Assembly: GCF_900103135.1 (NCBI RefSeq)
Contig: NZ_FNGO01000023.1
Coordinates: 1-37,954 of the forward strand
From: Halarsenatibacter silvermanii
GTDB taxonomy: Bacteria > Bacillota > Halanaerobiia > Halanaerobiales > Halarsenatibacteraceae
Direction: 5' to 3'
Length of the DNA stretch: 37,954 bases
The notes under the pieces: generated by a model
What the model saw: the letters and a program-made list of their open reading frames with translations, nothing else
Told to the model about the DNA's origin: nothing
Databases searched by the model: none
Made by a program: the position numbers and the translations under genes
Shown here: positions 7,832 through 17,923 of the stretch, piece after piece
Numbering within the stretch: the stretch's first letter is position 1
How the letters are laid out: every line of letters starts with the position of its first letter

Positions 7832-8248
7832 TTAATTATCGTCTCTTTTTCCCTTGAGTACAAATCGAGCTTTAGCCCGGGCCAGCTCATCTCCCATTTT
7901 GTTTTCTATTCGGGATGAAGTTTCGATTATTCGCCGCCGCTGTTCCTGAATCCAGCCCAGAACACGCAGAGTCTCGCCGGTGTTAACCGGCTCGACATAT
8001 CTAACAGTCATCTCAGCAGTGACTGCCTGCCATCCCTGCAGATATATCGACTTGGCCATGGCTTCATCGAGCAGGGTGCTGATAATGCCGCCGTGCACAA
8101 CACCTCTGAAGCCCGAAAGCTCCTCGCCCGGTGTGAATTCAGTCATAACCCGGCTTTTTTCATCGTCTTCATGTTCAAAATCAAGCTGAAGGGAGAGGGG
8201 ATTATCCTCTCCACAAACTATACAGTAACTGTCGTCTTCGAAATTCAA
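7832..8248 (-). CDS. PaaI-like hotdog-fold thioesterase
   Basis: This small protein (138 residues from the preferred start) has the PaaI/YbgC-type 4HBT fold. Near its N-terminus is CIVCGEDNPLSL, a motif typical of one PaaI subgroup. The core contains GFRGVVHGGIISTLLDEAMA, where the HGG turn and the following Asp/Glu form the usual acyl-CoA site. Beta strands follow, containing AEMTVRYVEPVNTGETL. It probably hydrolyses an acyl-CoA thioester, substrate unknown. A GTG at 8257 also opens the frame but directly abuts GGAGGT. The TTG at 8248 has a usable 9-base spacing and is preferred. It lies 45 bases after hppA in the same direction. Confidence 0.85.
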   Translation of the reverse strand: MNFEDDSYCIVCGEDNPLSLQLDFEHEDDEKSRVMTEFTPGEELSGFRGVVHGGIISTLLDEAMAKSIYLQGWQAVTAEMTVRYVEPVNTGETLRVLGWIQEQRRRIIETSSRIENKMGDELARAKARFVLKGKRDDN

Positions 8249-8293
8249 ATGACACACACCTCCCGGACAAACCGCTTACGGAATAAATCGTTC

Positions 8294-10240
8294 CTATATA
8301 AAAATAGGGGCAAAGACCAGAGCCACGATAGTCATAAGCTTGATGAGAATATTGAGAGAGGGACCGGATGTATCTTTAAACGGATCACCCACGGTATCTC
8401 CAACCACCGAAGCGGAGTGGGTTTCTGTGCCCTTGCCGCCAAAGTTACCAGCTTCGATATATTTCTTGGCATTATCCCAGGCTCCGCCGGCATTCGCCAT
8501 CATGATTGCCAGCACAACCCCGGTTGAAAGCGCTCCGGCCAGCAGCCCACCCAGAGCTTCCACGCTCCAGAGTCCTATCAGCACGGGCACGACTACCGCC
8601 AGCAGACCGGGCAGAACCATCTGTTTTAAAGCGGCATTGGTGCTGATAGCAATACATCTTTTGCTGTCAGGCTTCTGAGTTCCTTCCAGTATTCCCGGAT
8701 ATTCTTTAAACTGTCTGCGGACTTCTTCGATCATTTTGAAAGCAGCTTTGCCCACCGCCTGCATCGTCAGAGCGGAGAACAAAAATGTCATCATAGCACC
8801 GATAAAAAGACCTATAATTACATCAGGCTCGGTGAGACTTATAACATCCAGCTGCACCGCCTCGGAAAATGCGGCAAATAGAGATAGGGCAGTTAGCGCA
8901 GCAGAGCCAATGGCAAAACCCTTGCCGATAGCAGCGGTGGTATTGCCGACAGAATCGAGTTCATCTGTAATATCTCTTACTTCTGAATCCAGCTCCGCCA
9001 TTTCTGCTATACCGCCGGCATTATCGGCGATAGGCCCGTAAGCATCTATACTGAGTGATATTCCGATTGTCGAAAGCATTCCGACAGCAGCCATGGAAAT
9101 TCCATACAAACCGGCAGCCTGATAGGAAATAAATATAGCTATGGCTATGGCCAGTATGGGGAAAAGAGTACTTTTCATGCCTACTGCCACTCCGGCTATA
9201 ATGTTGGTAGCAGCACCTGATTGTGACTGTTCGGCTATGCCCTGAACAGGTCCGTATTTCTCCGAGGTATAGTATTCAGTGATCCTTCCAATCACAGTTC
9301 CCACAATCAATCCGGAAAGTATCGCCCAGAAGGCTCCCAGATCGGGCAGAAGATAGTTGACCAAAACAAAAGCGAAGATAACGGTGATCACCGAACTTAT
9401 GGTTAAACCCTTATCGAGCGCTTTGGCCGGATCGCCGCCTTCTTTAGCTTTGACAAATTGGGTCCCTATCATGGCGGCTATAATACCCAGCGAAGCAAGC
9501 AGCAGAGGTAAGACGACGTATTCGGTGCCCAGAGTCGTTCCCAGAGTCATGGCAGCAACTATAGAACCCACGAATGATTCGAAAAGATCAGCGCCCATGC
9601 CGGCCACATCACCTACGTTATCACCTACATTGTCGGCGATAACTGCGGGATTGCGGGGGTCATCTTCAGGCATCCCCTCTTCAACTTTTCCTACCAGATC
9701 AGCTCCTACGTCCGCAGCTTTGGTATATATTCCTCCGCCTACACGGGCAAATAGCGCGATAGAGCTGGCGCCGAAAGCAAAGCCGCGGATCGCCTCGACA
9801 TTATCCATGAATAATATGTAAAGAATACCCAGGCCGAGAGTGCCCAGTCCTACAACGGTCATTCCCATAACAGAACCGCCTGCAAAAGAAATATCAAGTG
9901 CATCGTTGAGCGAGGTTCGGGCCGCCTGTGTGGTGGGAGCGTTGGCATTGGTTGCTATCTGCATGCCGATAAAACCGGATAGACCGGAAAATATAGCTCC
10001 CAGAATAAAGGAAACAGCGGTCTGCCATCCCAGGGTCGGAATTATGAGCACAGTAACGCCCACAACAAAAATTGCCAGAATGCTGTACTCTCTGCTCAGA
10101 AAAGCCATTGCTCCTTCGTTTACGTCACTGGAAAGCTCATCCATTCTTTCCGTGCCTCGATCCGCCTTGAGTACCTTTTTGGCCCTGATCAGAGCAAAGA
10201 TCAAAGCCAGAATTCCCGCCGAGGGGACTACTAACTCCAT
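8294..10240 (-). CDS. hppA: Membrane-bound ion-pumping pyrophosphatase, K+-dependent type
   Basis: This integral membrane enzyme couples hydrolysis of pyrophosphate to export of H+ or Na+. At 648 residues with about 15-16 hydrophobic segments it is full length. Catalytic motifs are intact: [11 protein letters not shown] (residues about 177-187), DNVGDNVGD (203-211) and the C-terminal [20 protein letters not shown]. At 432-441 it reads [10 protein letters not shown]. Alanine at this position marks the K+-dependent subfamily, whereas K+-independent enzymes carry Lys. The semi-conserved Glu in [11 protein letters not shown] is present. Na+ and H+ pumping cannot be separated by eye. A Na+ pump would suit a halophile, which is inference. 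The ATG follows AGGAGGT. The gene is separated from secG by a terminator, so it should have its own promoter, which I could not pin down. Confidence 0.95.
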   Translation of the reverse strand: MELVVPSAGILALIFALIRAKKVLKADRGTERMDELSSDVNEGAMAFLSREYSILAIFVVGVTVLIIPTLGWQTAVSFILGAIFSGLSGFIGMQIATNANAPTTQAARTSLNDALDISFAGGSVMGMTVVGLGTLGLGILYILFMDNVEAIRGFAFGASSIALFARVGGGIYTKAADVGADLVGKVEEGMPEDDPRNPAVIADNVGDNVGDVAGMGADLFESFVGSIVAAMTLGTTLGTEYVVLPLLLASLGIIAAMIGTQFVKAKEGGDPAKALDKGLTISSVITVIFAFVLVNYLLPDLGAFWAILSGLIVGTVIGRITEYYTSEKYGPVQGIAEQSQSGAATNIIAGVAVGMKSTLFPILAIAIAIFISYQAAGLYGISMAAVGMLSTIGISLSIDAYGPIADNAGGIAEMAELDSEVRDITDELDSVGNTTAAIGKGFAIGSAALTALSLFAAFSEAVQLDVISLTEPDVIIGLFIGAMMTFLFSALTMQAVGKAAFKMIEEVRRQFKEYPGILEGTQKPDSKRCIAISTNAALKQMVLPGLLAVVVPVLIGLWSVEALGGLLAGALSTGVVLAIMMANAGGAWDNAKKYIEAGNFGGKGTETHSASVVGDTVGDPFKDTSGPSLNILIKLMTIVALVFAPIFI

Positions 10241-10328
10241 TAAGACTATACCTCCTGTTAAGTATATGATATTTTATTTAAAAACCTTATTTTCGCCTGC
10301 TTTCGCCTTTGAAAAATATTATTATCAT

Positions 10329-10357
10329 AAAAAGAGAAACAGCGGTCAACGACCGCT
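10329..10357 (-). terminator. Intrinsic terminator after secG
   Basis: On the minus strand AGCGGTC-GTT-GACCGCT forms a perfect 7-bp stem with a 3-base loop (10357-10341), followed by GTTTCTCTTTTT. It lies 36 bases after the secG stop and before hppA, so most secG transcripts should end here. Confidence 0.8.
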
Positions 10358-10393
10358 AATTGTAAAAACCGGTATAATTTTAAGTCATATCTA

Positions 10394-10615
10394 TCATACC
10401 ACAGCCAGTATCAGAGAAAGCAGCATGAAAATTACAGCCCCTGCTCCGGTGGCCTTGTTTATCTTCTGCTCGAGTCTCCGACCGGAAGAGCCAAAAAACT
10501 CCGTCGCGCCTCCATCGATAGTTCCGGAAAGGCCGGCACTTTTACCCGACTGAAGAAGCACCCCGACAATTACCCCTATGGAAACGATCAGATGCAGGAC
10601 TCGCAAAACAAACAA
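10394..10615 (-). CDS. secG: Preprotein translocase subunit SecG
   Basis: SecG is the small auxiliary subunit of the SecYEG translocon in the cytoplasmic membrane. The protein has two membrane helices (FVLRVLHLIVSIGVIVGVLLQ and GAGAVIFMLLSLILAVV). They are joined by the family loop QSGKSAGLSGTIDGGATEFFG, with the typical SGK and GGA..FFG pattern. The frame is open from a TTG at 10636, but the strong AGGAGGTG lies inside that extension. The TTG at 10615, six bases after it, is therefore the likely start (73 residues). secG upstream of rnr, smpB and ssrA is a common Firmicutes arrangement. Here a terminator and three genes separate them. Confidence 0.93.
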   Translation of the reverse strand: MFVLRVLHLIVSIGVIVGVLLQSGKSAGLSGTIDGGATEFFGSSGRRLEQKINKATGAGAVIFMLLSLILAVV

Positions 10616-10701
10616 AACACTCACCTCCTGTATCAATCGATCATTTTGGTGATTGTTAAACTATAAAGAGGCTTAATTTACTATTCCATTCATCCTTAAT
10701 T

Positions 10702-10730
10702 ATTTTAACATAACTCCGATCAAAATACAA
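10702..10730 (-). promoter_or_regulatory. Probable secG promoter
   Basis: On the minus strand TTGTAT (10730-10725) and TAAAAT (10707-10702) are 17 bases apart, upstream of secG. Each box has two departures or fewer from consensus. It diverges from the promoter of the + strand DnaD-like unit, and the two -35 boxes lie only about 18 bases apart. Confidence 0.45.
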
Positions 10731-10748
10731 TTGTCAGTTCTCGCCCGA

Positions 10749-10777
10749 TTGAAATCACACTTTCACTGTGGTATATT
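10749..10777 (+). promoter_or_regulatory. Probable promoter of the DnaD-like/helicase-loader unit
   Basis: TTGAAA (10749-10754) and TATATT (10772-10777) are separated by 17 bases. They lie 30 bases before the ATG at 10808, which has GGAGGGG as ribosome-binding site. Confidence 0.55.
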
Positions 10778-10807
10778 TATTATACGCTGATTTATTGGAG
10801 GGGTTTT

Positions 10808-11476
10808 ATGAACAGCGAAAAACCCGTCTTTAAACTCTTTGCCATTCCCGAAGAAGTCCTTCAGAATCAGGATCTCAACACCCGGGCCAAGATAGCTCTT
10901 GTCGCCCTCTGGAGTCAGTATGAGGGTTCCCGACACATCAATATTTCTCCCGGCACTTTCACCCGGCTGACCTCACTTCCTCCTGAAGGTGTTTTCAACG
11001 CTCTTAACAGACTCGACGACAGCGGCTGGATCGAATTGATAGATTATGATGCGGACAGAAAAATAGAACTCGAACTGGCACGTCCCGCAGGCCGACCGGA
11101 AAGTTTTTCGCATGGCTTTACGCCGGATGAAAATGAGTCCGCTTCTGCTGAAGATTCCAAAACAGATGAAGATTTCAGGACAGATCCCGACCAGAAAGAG
11201 ACAGCTGAAAAAAAGCTCATTTCCGCCTGGCGCAGTGAGTTTCCCGGCAGACAGCTGACTCCCGGCGATCTAACCCATCTACAGGCCTATCTGGAACGCG
11301 GTATGGATGCCGAACTTTTGATAGAGATCATTAAGTATACCGCCGGCAGGGTGCGCGGAAACCCTCTGGCTTATATGAGAAAAATTTTAAACGATCTCCA
11401 CTCGCAGAATATCACCTCAAAAGAAGGTTTTTGGCAGCATCAGGAAAATTTCAAAGGGGAGTCCCAGGATGGATGA
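10808..11476 (+). CDS. DnaD/DnaB-like primosome protein (winged helix plus DnaD domain)
   Basis: The 222-residue protein has two parts. Residues about 15-95 form a winged-helix region (LNTRAKIALVALWSQYEG, then SPEGVFNALNRL-like recognition helix and DSGWIELIDYD wing). An acidic linker (about 105-140) follows. Residues about 145-205 resemble the DnaD C-terminal domain: ISAWRSEFPGRQLTPGDLTHLQAYLERGMDAELLIEIIKYT, then NPLAYMRKILND. DnaD-family proteins bind DNA and help load the replicative helicase. The next gene is a helicase-loader ATPase whose ATG overlaps this stop, so the two are translationally coupled and probably act together. Whether it is the main chromosomal DnaD or a paralogue cannot be settled here. 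The YxxIL core that contacts ssDNA in DnaD is only partly recognisable (YMRKIL). Confidence 0.75.
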   Translation: MNSEKPVFKLFAIPEEVLQNQDLNTRAKIALVALWSQYEGSRHINISPGTFTRLTSLPPEGVFNALNRLDDSGWIELIDYDADRKIELELARPAGRPESFSHGFTPDENESASAEDSKTDEDFRTDPDQKETAEKKLISAWRSEFPGRQLTPGDLTHLQAYLERGMDAELLIEIIKYTAGRVRGNPLAYMRKILNDLHSQNITSKEGFWQHQENFKGESQDG

Positions 11477-12326
11477 GAATTTCGAAGATATAATAAAAAG
11501 AAAAAAAGAGGAGCTGAACTCCGAAAGCTCAAAAACCTCCTCGCAGAAATCACGGAAAGCAAAAGTCGACAGGGAAACGATGGTCGACAGAATTTATTCC
11601 CATATAATCGAAAATGCCGGTATCGATCCTCTTTATCGCCAGTGCAGCTTCAGAAATTACGAGACGGATCATCTCTGCGAAGAAAACTGCGAGGCCTTCA
11701 AGACAGTTAATGATTACGCCGACAATATTCTTTCCAGCATAAGCAAGCCCCGCCCGAAGTCCATGTACCTTTACAGCAGACACCCCGGCATAGGCAAGAC
11801 ACATCTGGCAGTAGCCACCCTGAAAAGAGCAGCCAAAATGATAGCCGAGCGCGAATACGAAAAAAAAGAGGTGGTTCAATACGGGGTCTTCCCCTACAAC
11901 AGCAACTGGTCCCCCGTTTATTTTATCAATGTTTCTGAAGGCCTGATGGATATTAAAAATGACATAGAGGAAAATCACAGGGAGCTGGAAAAATCCAGAT
12001 ATTTTCAGAAGGCCAAGACAGCCCGGCTGGTTGTTTTCGACGACATCTTTAACGATGCCCGCTACAGCCCTTTTGTGCTGGAAACACTGCTTTACTGGGT
12101 TGATTACAGGCTCAAAAACGAACTGGCCACAATTTTTACATCCAATCATAACTTCGAAAAATTTCTCAAGGAAGCCAGCAGCCCGGTAAAAGAAGAGGAC
12201 CTGCAGGTCATAGCCAGAAATATCGCTTCCCGGATACATAAGATGGTCTCCGGTTATAAGATATCCCTGCAGAGTTCTCCGCAGACGGATTATCGCAAGC
12301 GCGGCGCAGATAACAAGCACTGGTAA
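11469..12326 (+). CDS. DnaC/DnaI-type helicase-loader ATPase
   Basis: This 285-residue AAA+ protein is related to DnaC/DnaI/IstB. Walker A is RHPGIGKTHLA (residues about 104-114), Walker B is RLVVFDDIF (186-194), sensor I is TIFTSNH (221-227), and an arginine-containing helix ARNIASRIHKM lies near the end. The N-terminal 90 residues are lysine-rich and then carry cysteines (YRQCSF, LCEENC) that could bind zinc, as the DnaI N-terminus does. That assignment is inference. No transposase partner is adjacent, so IstB is unlikely. The ATG overlaps the stop of the DnaD-like gene by 8 bases. Expected role: loading the replicative DNA helicase onto DNA. Confidence 0.82.
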   Translation: MDENFEDIIKRKKEELNSESSKTSSQKSRKAKVDRETMVDRIYSHIIENAGIDPLYRQCSFRNYETDHLCEENCEAFKTVNDYADNILSSISKPRPKSMYLYSRHPGIGKTHLAVATLKRAAKMIAEREYEKKEVVQYGVFPYNSNWSPVYFINVSEGLMDIKNDIEENHRELEKSRYFQKAKTARLVVFDDIFNDARYSPFVLETLLYWVDYRLKNELATIFTSNHNFEKFLKEASSPVKEEDLQVIARNIASRIHKMVSGYKISLQSSPQTDYRKRGADNKHW

Positions 12327-12398
12327 ATAAGAGGGGGTTTTGCTAAATGAATTGTGGTAAAATAGGTAATTGTTCTATTCAATCCAGGGTGAATATTT

Positions 12399-12812
12399 AT
12401 GTTGAGCAGGACTGAAGCAGTCGAAAGGCTGATAATGCTGCGCAGATCTTTATTCCCCTCCGACAGCTGTTTTCCCTCGGACACCGGCGATACCGCAGAA
12501 TTCGATCAGTTCATAATAGATATTATAGGCCCCACTGAAGAAAAATCCAGCAGAATTACAGAGATAATCAATCTGGCTCTTTACAGACAGATAACACCCA
12601 GAACCGCTGCTGTGGCCATACAGGAACTGGCCTCCAATAAGACCTCATACAAAACCGGTAGAAAAAATAAGAAAAATACGAAGCCGGGTAAAAAGGGGCG
12701 AAACGGTCAGGAAAACTCCGGCGGCAGTCCGGCCAAAAAGGAGAAAAGGAAGTCTCCAGGAGTGGAAAATCTTGAGGAGCTGAAAAAACGGGGCTGGAAC
12801 AGAAGAGTTTAA
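12399..12812 (+). CDS. Small basic protein of unknown function
   Basis: I do not recognise this 137-residue protein. The first 85 residues look folded and helical, with MLSRTEAVERLIMLRRSLFP and a helix-rich stretch through SSRITEIINLALYRQITPRTAAVAIQELA, which recalls a small helical nucleic-acid-binding domain. The remaining 50 residues are low-complexity and strongly basic (GRKNKKNTKPGKKGRNGQ, KKEKRKSP), typical of a disordered nucleic-acid-binding tail. The ATG has AGGGTGA upstream. It is third in line after the DnaD-like and loader genes and lies just before the shared terminator, so a replication or DNA-binding role is possible but unproven. Confidence 0.65.
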   Translation: MLSRTEAVERLIMLRRSLFPSDSCFPSDTGDTAEFDQFIIDIIGPTEEKSSRITEIINLALYRQITPRTAAVAIQELASNKTSYKTGRKNKKNTKPGKKGRNGQENSGGSPAKKEKRKSPGVENLEELKKRGWNRRV

Positions 12813-12828
12813 TAATATACAGCATATC

Positions 12829-12871
12829 AAAAAACCCCCACCATTTAGGATGAGCCCGGTGGGGGTTTTTT
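12829..12871. terminator. Bidirectional intrinsic terminator between the loader unit and eno
   Basis: AAAAAACCCCCACC (12829-12842) and GGTGGGGGTTTTTT (12858-12871) are perfect inverted complements around a 15-base loop. The 8-bp GC-rich stem has a T-run on both strands. It can end the + strand helicase-loader unit and the - strand glycolytic operon. Confidence 0.93.
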
Positions 12872-12919
12872 CTGTTTTATAATATTTTCAGAAAAATCTA
12901 CTGCGCTTCTCGCTGACGG

Positions 12920-14206
<1,287 letters not shown>

Positions 14207-14211
14207 CTAAA

Positions 14212-15780
14212 TCAACCTCCACTCTGAATTTTATATTTGCTGCTGCTCTGAGGAGACAAAAGTGAACTTCCGGTCATCTCCTCGGGTTTATCCAGTTCCA
14301 GAATATCCAGCATCGTCGGAGCTATATCGGCCAGAATTCCGCTCTCTACTCCCACACCCTTCGGTCCGCCGAGATAAAACAGGGGCACCGGATTGGTGGT
14401 GTGAGCTGTAAAAGGCGATCCGTCGTCTTCTTCCATCTTTTCGGAATTACCGTGATCGGAGGTCAGCAGCACCTGACCACCCTCTTCCAGTATGGCAGGA
14501 ACTACACGGGAAACACCTTCATCTACAGCTTCAACAGCTTTAACAGCTGCTTCAAAATCACCTGTATGACCGACCATGTCGGGGTTGGCAAAGTTGAGCA
14601 CTATGACGTCAAAATCCTCTTCCTCTATAAGTTCCAGAACTTTCTCGGTAACTTCGGGAGCGCTCATCTCGGGCTGATTGTCATAGGTTTCTATCTGGGG
14701 TGAAGGTATCAGCACCCTCTCCTCGCCCTCGAATTCTTTTTCCTCGCCACCGTTGAAAAAGAAAGTCACATGAGCATATTTTTCGGTCTCGGCGATGCGC
14801 AGCTGTTTTAATCCTTCACGGCTTAAAATCTCGCCCAGCCCGTTTTCCACCGTCATGGGAGGAAAAGCTATGGGCAGATCGAAATCCTCATCATACTCTG
14901 TCATGCATACATAATAAAGATCTTCGGGATGATCGGCATCTCTTTCAAATTCGGCAAACTCCTCGAGAGCGAGAGCCCGGGTGATCTGTCTGGCTCTATC
15001 AGCTCTGAAGTTGAAGAATATGAGAGCATCTCCGTCATCGATGCTGCCTTCAGAATTGATCACAGCCGGCTCCACGAATTCATCGTTGACGCCCTCTTCG
15101 TAGGAATTTTCCACGGCTTTTTTTGCTGCCGCAGCTTCCCTGCCCTCGGCTTTAACCAGGGCTTTATAGGCTTTCTCGGTTCTGTCCCATCTTTCATCGC
15201 GATCCATGGTATAATAGCGGCCGCTGACCGTAGCTATCTCTCCCACGCCGAGCTCTTCCATCTTTTCTTCCAGCTGATCAATATATTTTAGGGCGCTCTG
15301 TGGAGGAGTGTCGCGGCCGTCCAGTATCGCATGTACAAAGACCTCATCAAGACCGAAATCCTCTGCCATCTCGAGCAGTCCGAAAAGGTGCAGGATATGA
15401 CTGTGCACGCCTCCGTCTGATAAAAGCCCCATCAGATGCAGCGCACCGCCGTTATCGCTCGCGGTACGAATCGCCTTCATCAATTTTTCGTTCTCCGGCA
15501 GGGTTCCATCCTCTATGGCCTTATTTATGCGGGTGAACTCCTGATATACTTTTCTGCCGGCACCTAAGTTGAGATGACCGACCTCGGAATTGCCCATCTG
15601 ACCATCGGGCAGTCCTACGGATTCGCCGGCCGCTCCCAGCCGGGCCCGCGGAGCATTCTGGTACAGTTTATCCAGAAAGGGAGTTTCTGCTTCTCTGGTA
15701 GCATCACCCTTCTTCTCGGGGGAGATGCCGTATCCATCCATTATTATGAGTGCTAGCGGTTTGGGCCTCTGTTTTGACAT
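14212..15780 (-). CDS. gpmI: 2,3-bisphosphoglycerate-independent phosphoglycerate mutase
   Basis: This Mn-dependent enzyme of the alkaline-phosphatase superfamily interconverts 3- and 2-phosphoglycerate. The 522 residues include the first metal site [12 protein letters not shown] and the active Ser in [18 protein letters not shown]. They also include [11 protein letters not shown], the phosphate-binding [15 protein letters not shown], the late metal ligands [13 protein letters not shown] and [12 protein letters not shown], and the terminal [10 protein letters not shown]. Its first 28 bases overlap the end of tpiA. GGAGTGAT seven bases before the ATG lies inside tpiA, so translation is coupled. 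The C-terminal extension after SLL is short and polar ([14 protein letters not shown]). Confidence 0.98.
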   Translation of the reverse strand: MSKQRPKPLALIIMDGYGISPEKKGDATREAETPFLDKLYQNAPRARLGAAGESVGLPDGQMGNSEVGHLNLGAGRKVYQEFTRINKAIEDGTLPENEKLMKAIRTASDNGGALHLMGLLSDGGVHSHILHLFGLLEMAEDFGLDEVFVHAILDGRDTPPQSALKYIDQLEEKMEELGVGEIATVSGRYYTMDRDERWDRTEKAYKALVKAEGREAAAAKKAVENSYEEGVNDEFVEPAVINSEGSIDDGDALIFFNFRADRARQITRALALEEFAEFERDADHPEDLYYVCMTEYDEDFDLPIAFPPMTVENGLGEILSREGLKQLRIAETEKYAHVTFFFNGGEEKEFEGEERVLIPSPQIETYDNQPEMSAPEVTEKVLELIEEEDFDVIVLNFANPDMVGHTGDFEAAVKAVEAVDEGVSRVVPAILEEGGQVLLTSDHGNSEKMEEDDGSPFTAHTTNPVPLFYLGGPKGVGVESGILADIAPTMLDILELDKPEEMTGSSLLSPQSSSKYKIQSGG

Positions 15781-16523
15781 TTTTTTATCACTCCTGCAAA
15801 GGACTCTGCGGTTAAACTGGCTCCTCCCACAAGGGCACCGTCTATGGTGGTCCGGGAGATAAAGTCCTCGATGTTGTGTGGTTTTACACTTCCGCCGTAC
15901 TGAATTCTTATCTTCTCTTCAGCACCCGGCGAGATATCCTCAACTATATCACGTATGCTGTCGATAGTGCTGGCCGCTTCCTCGGGGCTGGCGCTTTCTC
16001 CGGTGCCGATGGCCCAGAGCGGCTCGTAAGCAATGGTGACTTCAGGGATGTCTTCATCAGCCACTCCGGAAAGGGCCGACCAGACCTGAAAAGCCACCTT
16101 CTCTTCTGTTCTGCCTTCTTCTCTTTCCTCCAGGCTTTCTCCCACGCACACGATGGGTTTTAATCCTTTCTCCAATGCTTTGCGAACCTTCATATTGACC
16201 TCGCGGTCGGTCTCATGAAAATATTCCCGGCGCTCTGAATGTCCGATAATCACATGTTCCAGGTCGAGATCTGTCAGCATCTGTGGCGATACTTCTCCGG
16301 TAAAAGAGCCGCTGTCCTTCCAGTACATGTTCTGAGCTCCCACCATGATATCGCTGTCTTCCAGCTCATCGACCACAGCCGGCACAGCTACAAAGGTCGG
16401 GCACACGGCCATATCGACATCGTCAACATCAGAAACCATATCTTTCAGCTCGCCGACCAGCTCTCTGGCCTCTGAAGGTGTTTTATTCATCTTCCAGTTA
16501 CCGGCTATAAATGGTCTGCGCAT
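15753..16523 (-). CDS. tpiA: Triosephosphate isomerase
   Basis: This enzyme interconverts dihydroxyacetone phosphate and glyceraldehyde 3-phosphate. All catalytic residues are present in the 256-residue barrel: Asn and Lys in AGNWKMNKT, His in [13 protein letters not shown], Glu in [14 protein letters not shown] and the phosphate grip [11 protein letters not shown] and GALVGGASL. Many homologues end soon after the last helix. Here a polar tail ([10 protein letters not shown]) runs into gpmI and creates the 28-base overlap. The start ATG has GGGAGG upstream. It lies between pgk and gpmI, as in Bacillus-type operons. Confidence 0.98.
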   Translation of the reverse strand: MRRPFIAGNWKMNKTPSEARELVGELKDMVSDVDDVDMAVCPTFVAVPAVVDELEDSDIMVGAQNMYWKDSGSFTGEVSPQMLTDLDLEHVIIGHSERREYFHETDREVNMKVRKALEKGLKPIVCVGESLEEREEGRTEEKVAFQVWSALSGVADEDIPEVTIAYEPLWAIGTGESASPEEAASTIDSIRDIVEDISPGAEEKIRIQYGGSVKPHNIEDFISRTTIDGALVGGASLTAESFAGVIKKCQNRGPNR

Positions 16524-16568
16524 AATATTTTCCCTCCCATTTATTCAGATGTATCAATTTATTGGCGT

Positions 16569-17756
16569 TTATTCCAGGTCGTCCAGGATCTCTACACCGG
16601 GAAGCGGTTCACCCTCGAAAAATGTCAGGGAAGCACCACCGCCGGTGGAAACATGAGACATCTTCTCTTCGACTCCGGCTTTGCGGATGGCAGCTGCCGA
16701 TTCGCCGCCGCCTACGACTTTATAGGCTTCGCTTTCTGCCAGAGCTCTGGCCACCTGCATGGTTCCTTCAGCAAAAGCATCTATCTCAAAAACTCCCAGC
16801 GGTCCATTCCAGGTCACAGTCCGGGCATTTTTTATCGTTTCTGTATACTTTTCTAAAGTCCGGGGACCGCCGATGTCGAGTATCTGCCAGCCGGCCGGAA
16901 CTTCCGAGCGGTCAACGACTCTGCTCTCAACGCCTTCTTCGCATTCTTCAGCTATGACCACATCTTCCGGCAGCAGCACTTCGACGCCCATGCTTTTTGC
17001 TTCCGAAAGAATCTCCTGCGCCAGTTCGGTTCTGTCTTCTTCTACCAGGGAATCGCCGACCTCAAAACCCTGAGCCAGCAAAAATGTATTGGCTATACCT
17101 CCTCCGAGCAGAAGCTGATCGCATTTATCGAGCAGATTTTTTATGACGGACATCTTATCGGAAATCTTGGCTCCGCCGATGATGGCAGCGTAGGGAGATT
17201 CGGGATTTTCCATGGCCTCGCCCAGAGAGTTGATCTCCCTCTGCATCAGAAAACCGGCCACCGCAGGCAGATATTCGGCCACTCCTGCCGTGGAGGCGTG
17301 AGCGCGATGGGCAGCACCGAAGGCATCGTTCACGAAGACATCGGCCGGCGCGGCTAATTTCCGGGCAAATTCAGGATCGTTCTCCTTCTCTCCGGGATAA
17401 AATCGGGTGTTCTCGAGCAGCAGTACATCTCCGTCCTCCATGCTTTCGACAGCCTGTTCAACTTCCGGGCCGATGCAGTCATCGACTTTTTTGACCTCTC
17501 TGCCGAGCAGTTCGGCCAGCTCTTCGGCCACCGGATCCATCCGAAGTTCTTCAGAAGGAGAGCCTCCCGGCCGTCCCAGATGCGACATCAGAATTACTCT
17601 GGCCTCTTCTCTGATCAGATAATCGATAGTATCCAGGGCAGAATCTATGCGGGTATTATCATCAACCTTACCGTCCTTGAGAGGAACGTTGAAGTCGACT
17701 CTGACCAGGGCATTTTTGCCGGCAAAATCAAAATCTTTGAGAGTTTTTTTATCCAT
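16569..17756 (-). CDS. pgk: Phosphoglycerate kinase
   Basis: This enzyme makes ATP from 1,3-bisphosphoglycerate. The 395-residue two-domain protein carries the substrate site NALVRVDFNVPLKDG, DDNTRI and LMSHLGRPGG. It also carries LENTRFYPGE, FVNDAFGAAHRAHAS, the hinge and nucleotide domain with AIIGGAKISDK, and the terminal GGGESAAAIRKAG and HVSTGGGASL. GGGES replaces the commoner GGGDS. The ATG follows AGGGGGTGA. It is separated from gapA by 167 bases containing a stable hairpin, the longest gap inside this operon apart from the regulator junction. Confidence 0.98.
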   Translation of the reverse strand: MDKKTLKDFDFAGKNALVRVDFNVPLKDGKVDDNTRIDSALDTIDYLIREEARVILMSHLGRPGGSPSEELRMDPVAEELAELLGREVKKVDDCIGPEVEQAVESMEDGDVLLLENTRFYPGEKENDPEFARKLAAPADVFVNDAFGAAHRAHASTAGVAEYLPAVAGFLMQREINSLGEAMENPESPYAAIIGGAKISDKMSVIKNLLDKCDQLLLGGGIANTFLLAQGFEVGDSLVEEDRTELAQEILSEAKSMGVEVLLPEDVVIAEECEEGVESRVVDRSEVPAGWQILDIGGPRTLEKYTETIKNARTVTWNGPLGVFEIDAFAEGTMQVARALAESEAYKVVGGGESAAAIRKAGVEEKMSHVSTGGGASLTFFEGEPLPGVEILDDLE

Positions 17757-17835
17757 TGTGAATTCACCCCCTGAAAATTTTACAGCTCCCGGCTGATAAT
17801 CGGGTTTTGATCAAACCGGAATTAAAATAATGGGT

Positions 17836-17873
17836 GCAGCGGAGAAGCTTGAGAGCATCTGCTCCTCCGCTGC
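17836..17873 (-). promoter_or_regulatory. Stable hairpin in the gapA-pgk intergenic region
   Basis: GCAGCGGAG (17836-17844) and CTCCGCTGC (17865-17873) are perfect 9-bp inverted repeats around a 20-base loop. No T-run follows on the minus strand, so a simple terminator is unlikely. It could be an mRNA processing or stability element separating gapA from pgk. A TATAAT (17905-17900) with a poor -35 box also lies in this gap and might serve as a weak internal promoter. Confidence 0.5.
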
Positions 17874-17923
17874 TTCCTCAATTTATAAGTTCTATTCTAA
17901 TTATATATCGTTTTAATTATGGT

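Noticed and set aside
9357-10553. Ser/Thr/Pro-rich + strand frames opposite hppA and secG
   Set aside because: These are shadows of membrane-protein genes, and the minus-strand frames carry all conserved motifs.
11550-12320. 256-codon minus-strand frame opposite the helicase loader
   Set aside because: The + strand frame has Walker A, Walker B and sensor I in order, and the minus frame has no recognisable domain or ribosome-binding site.
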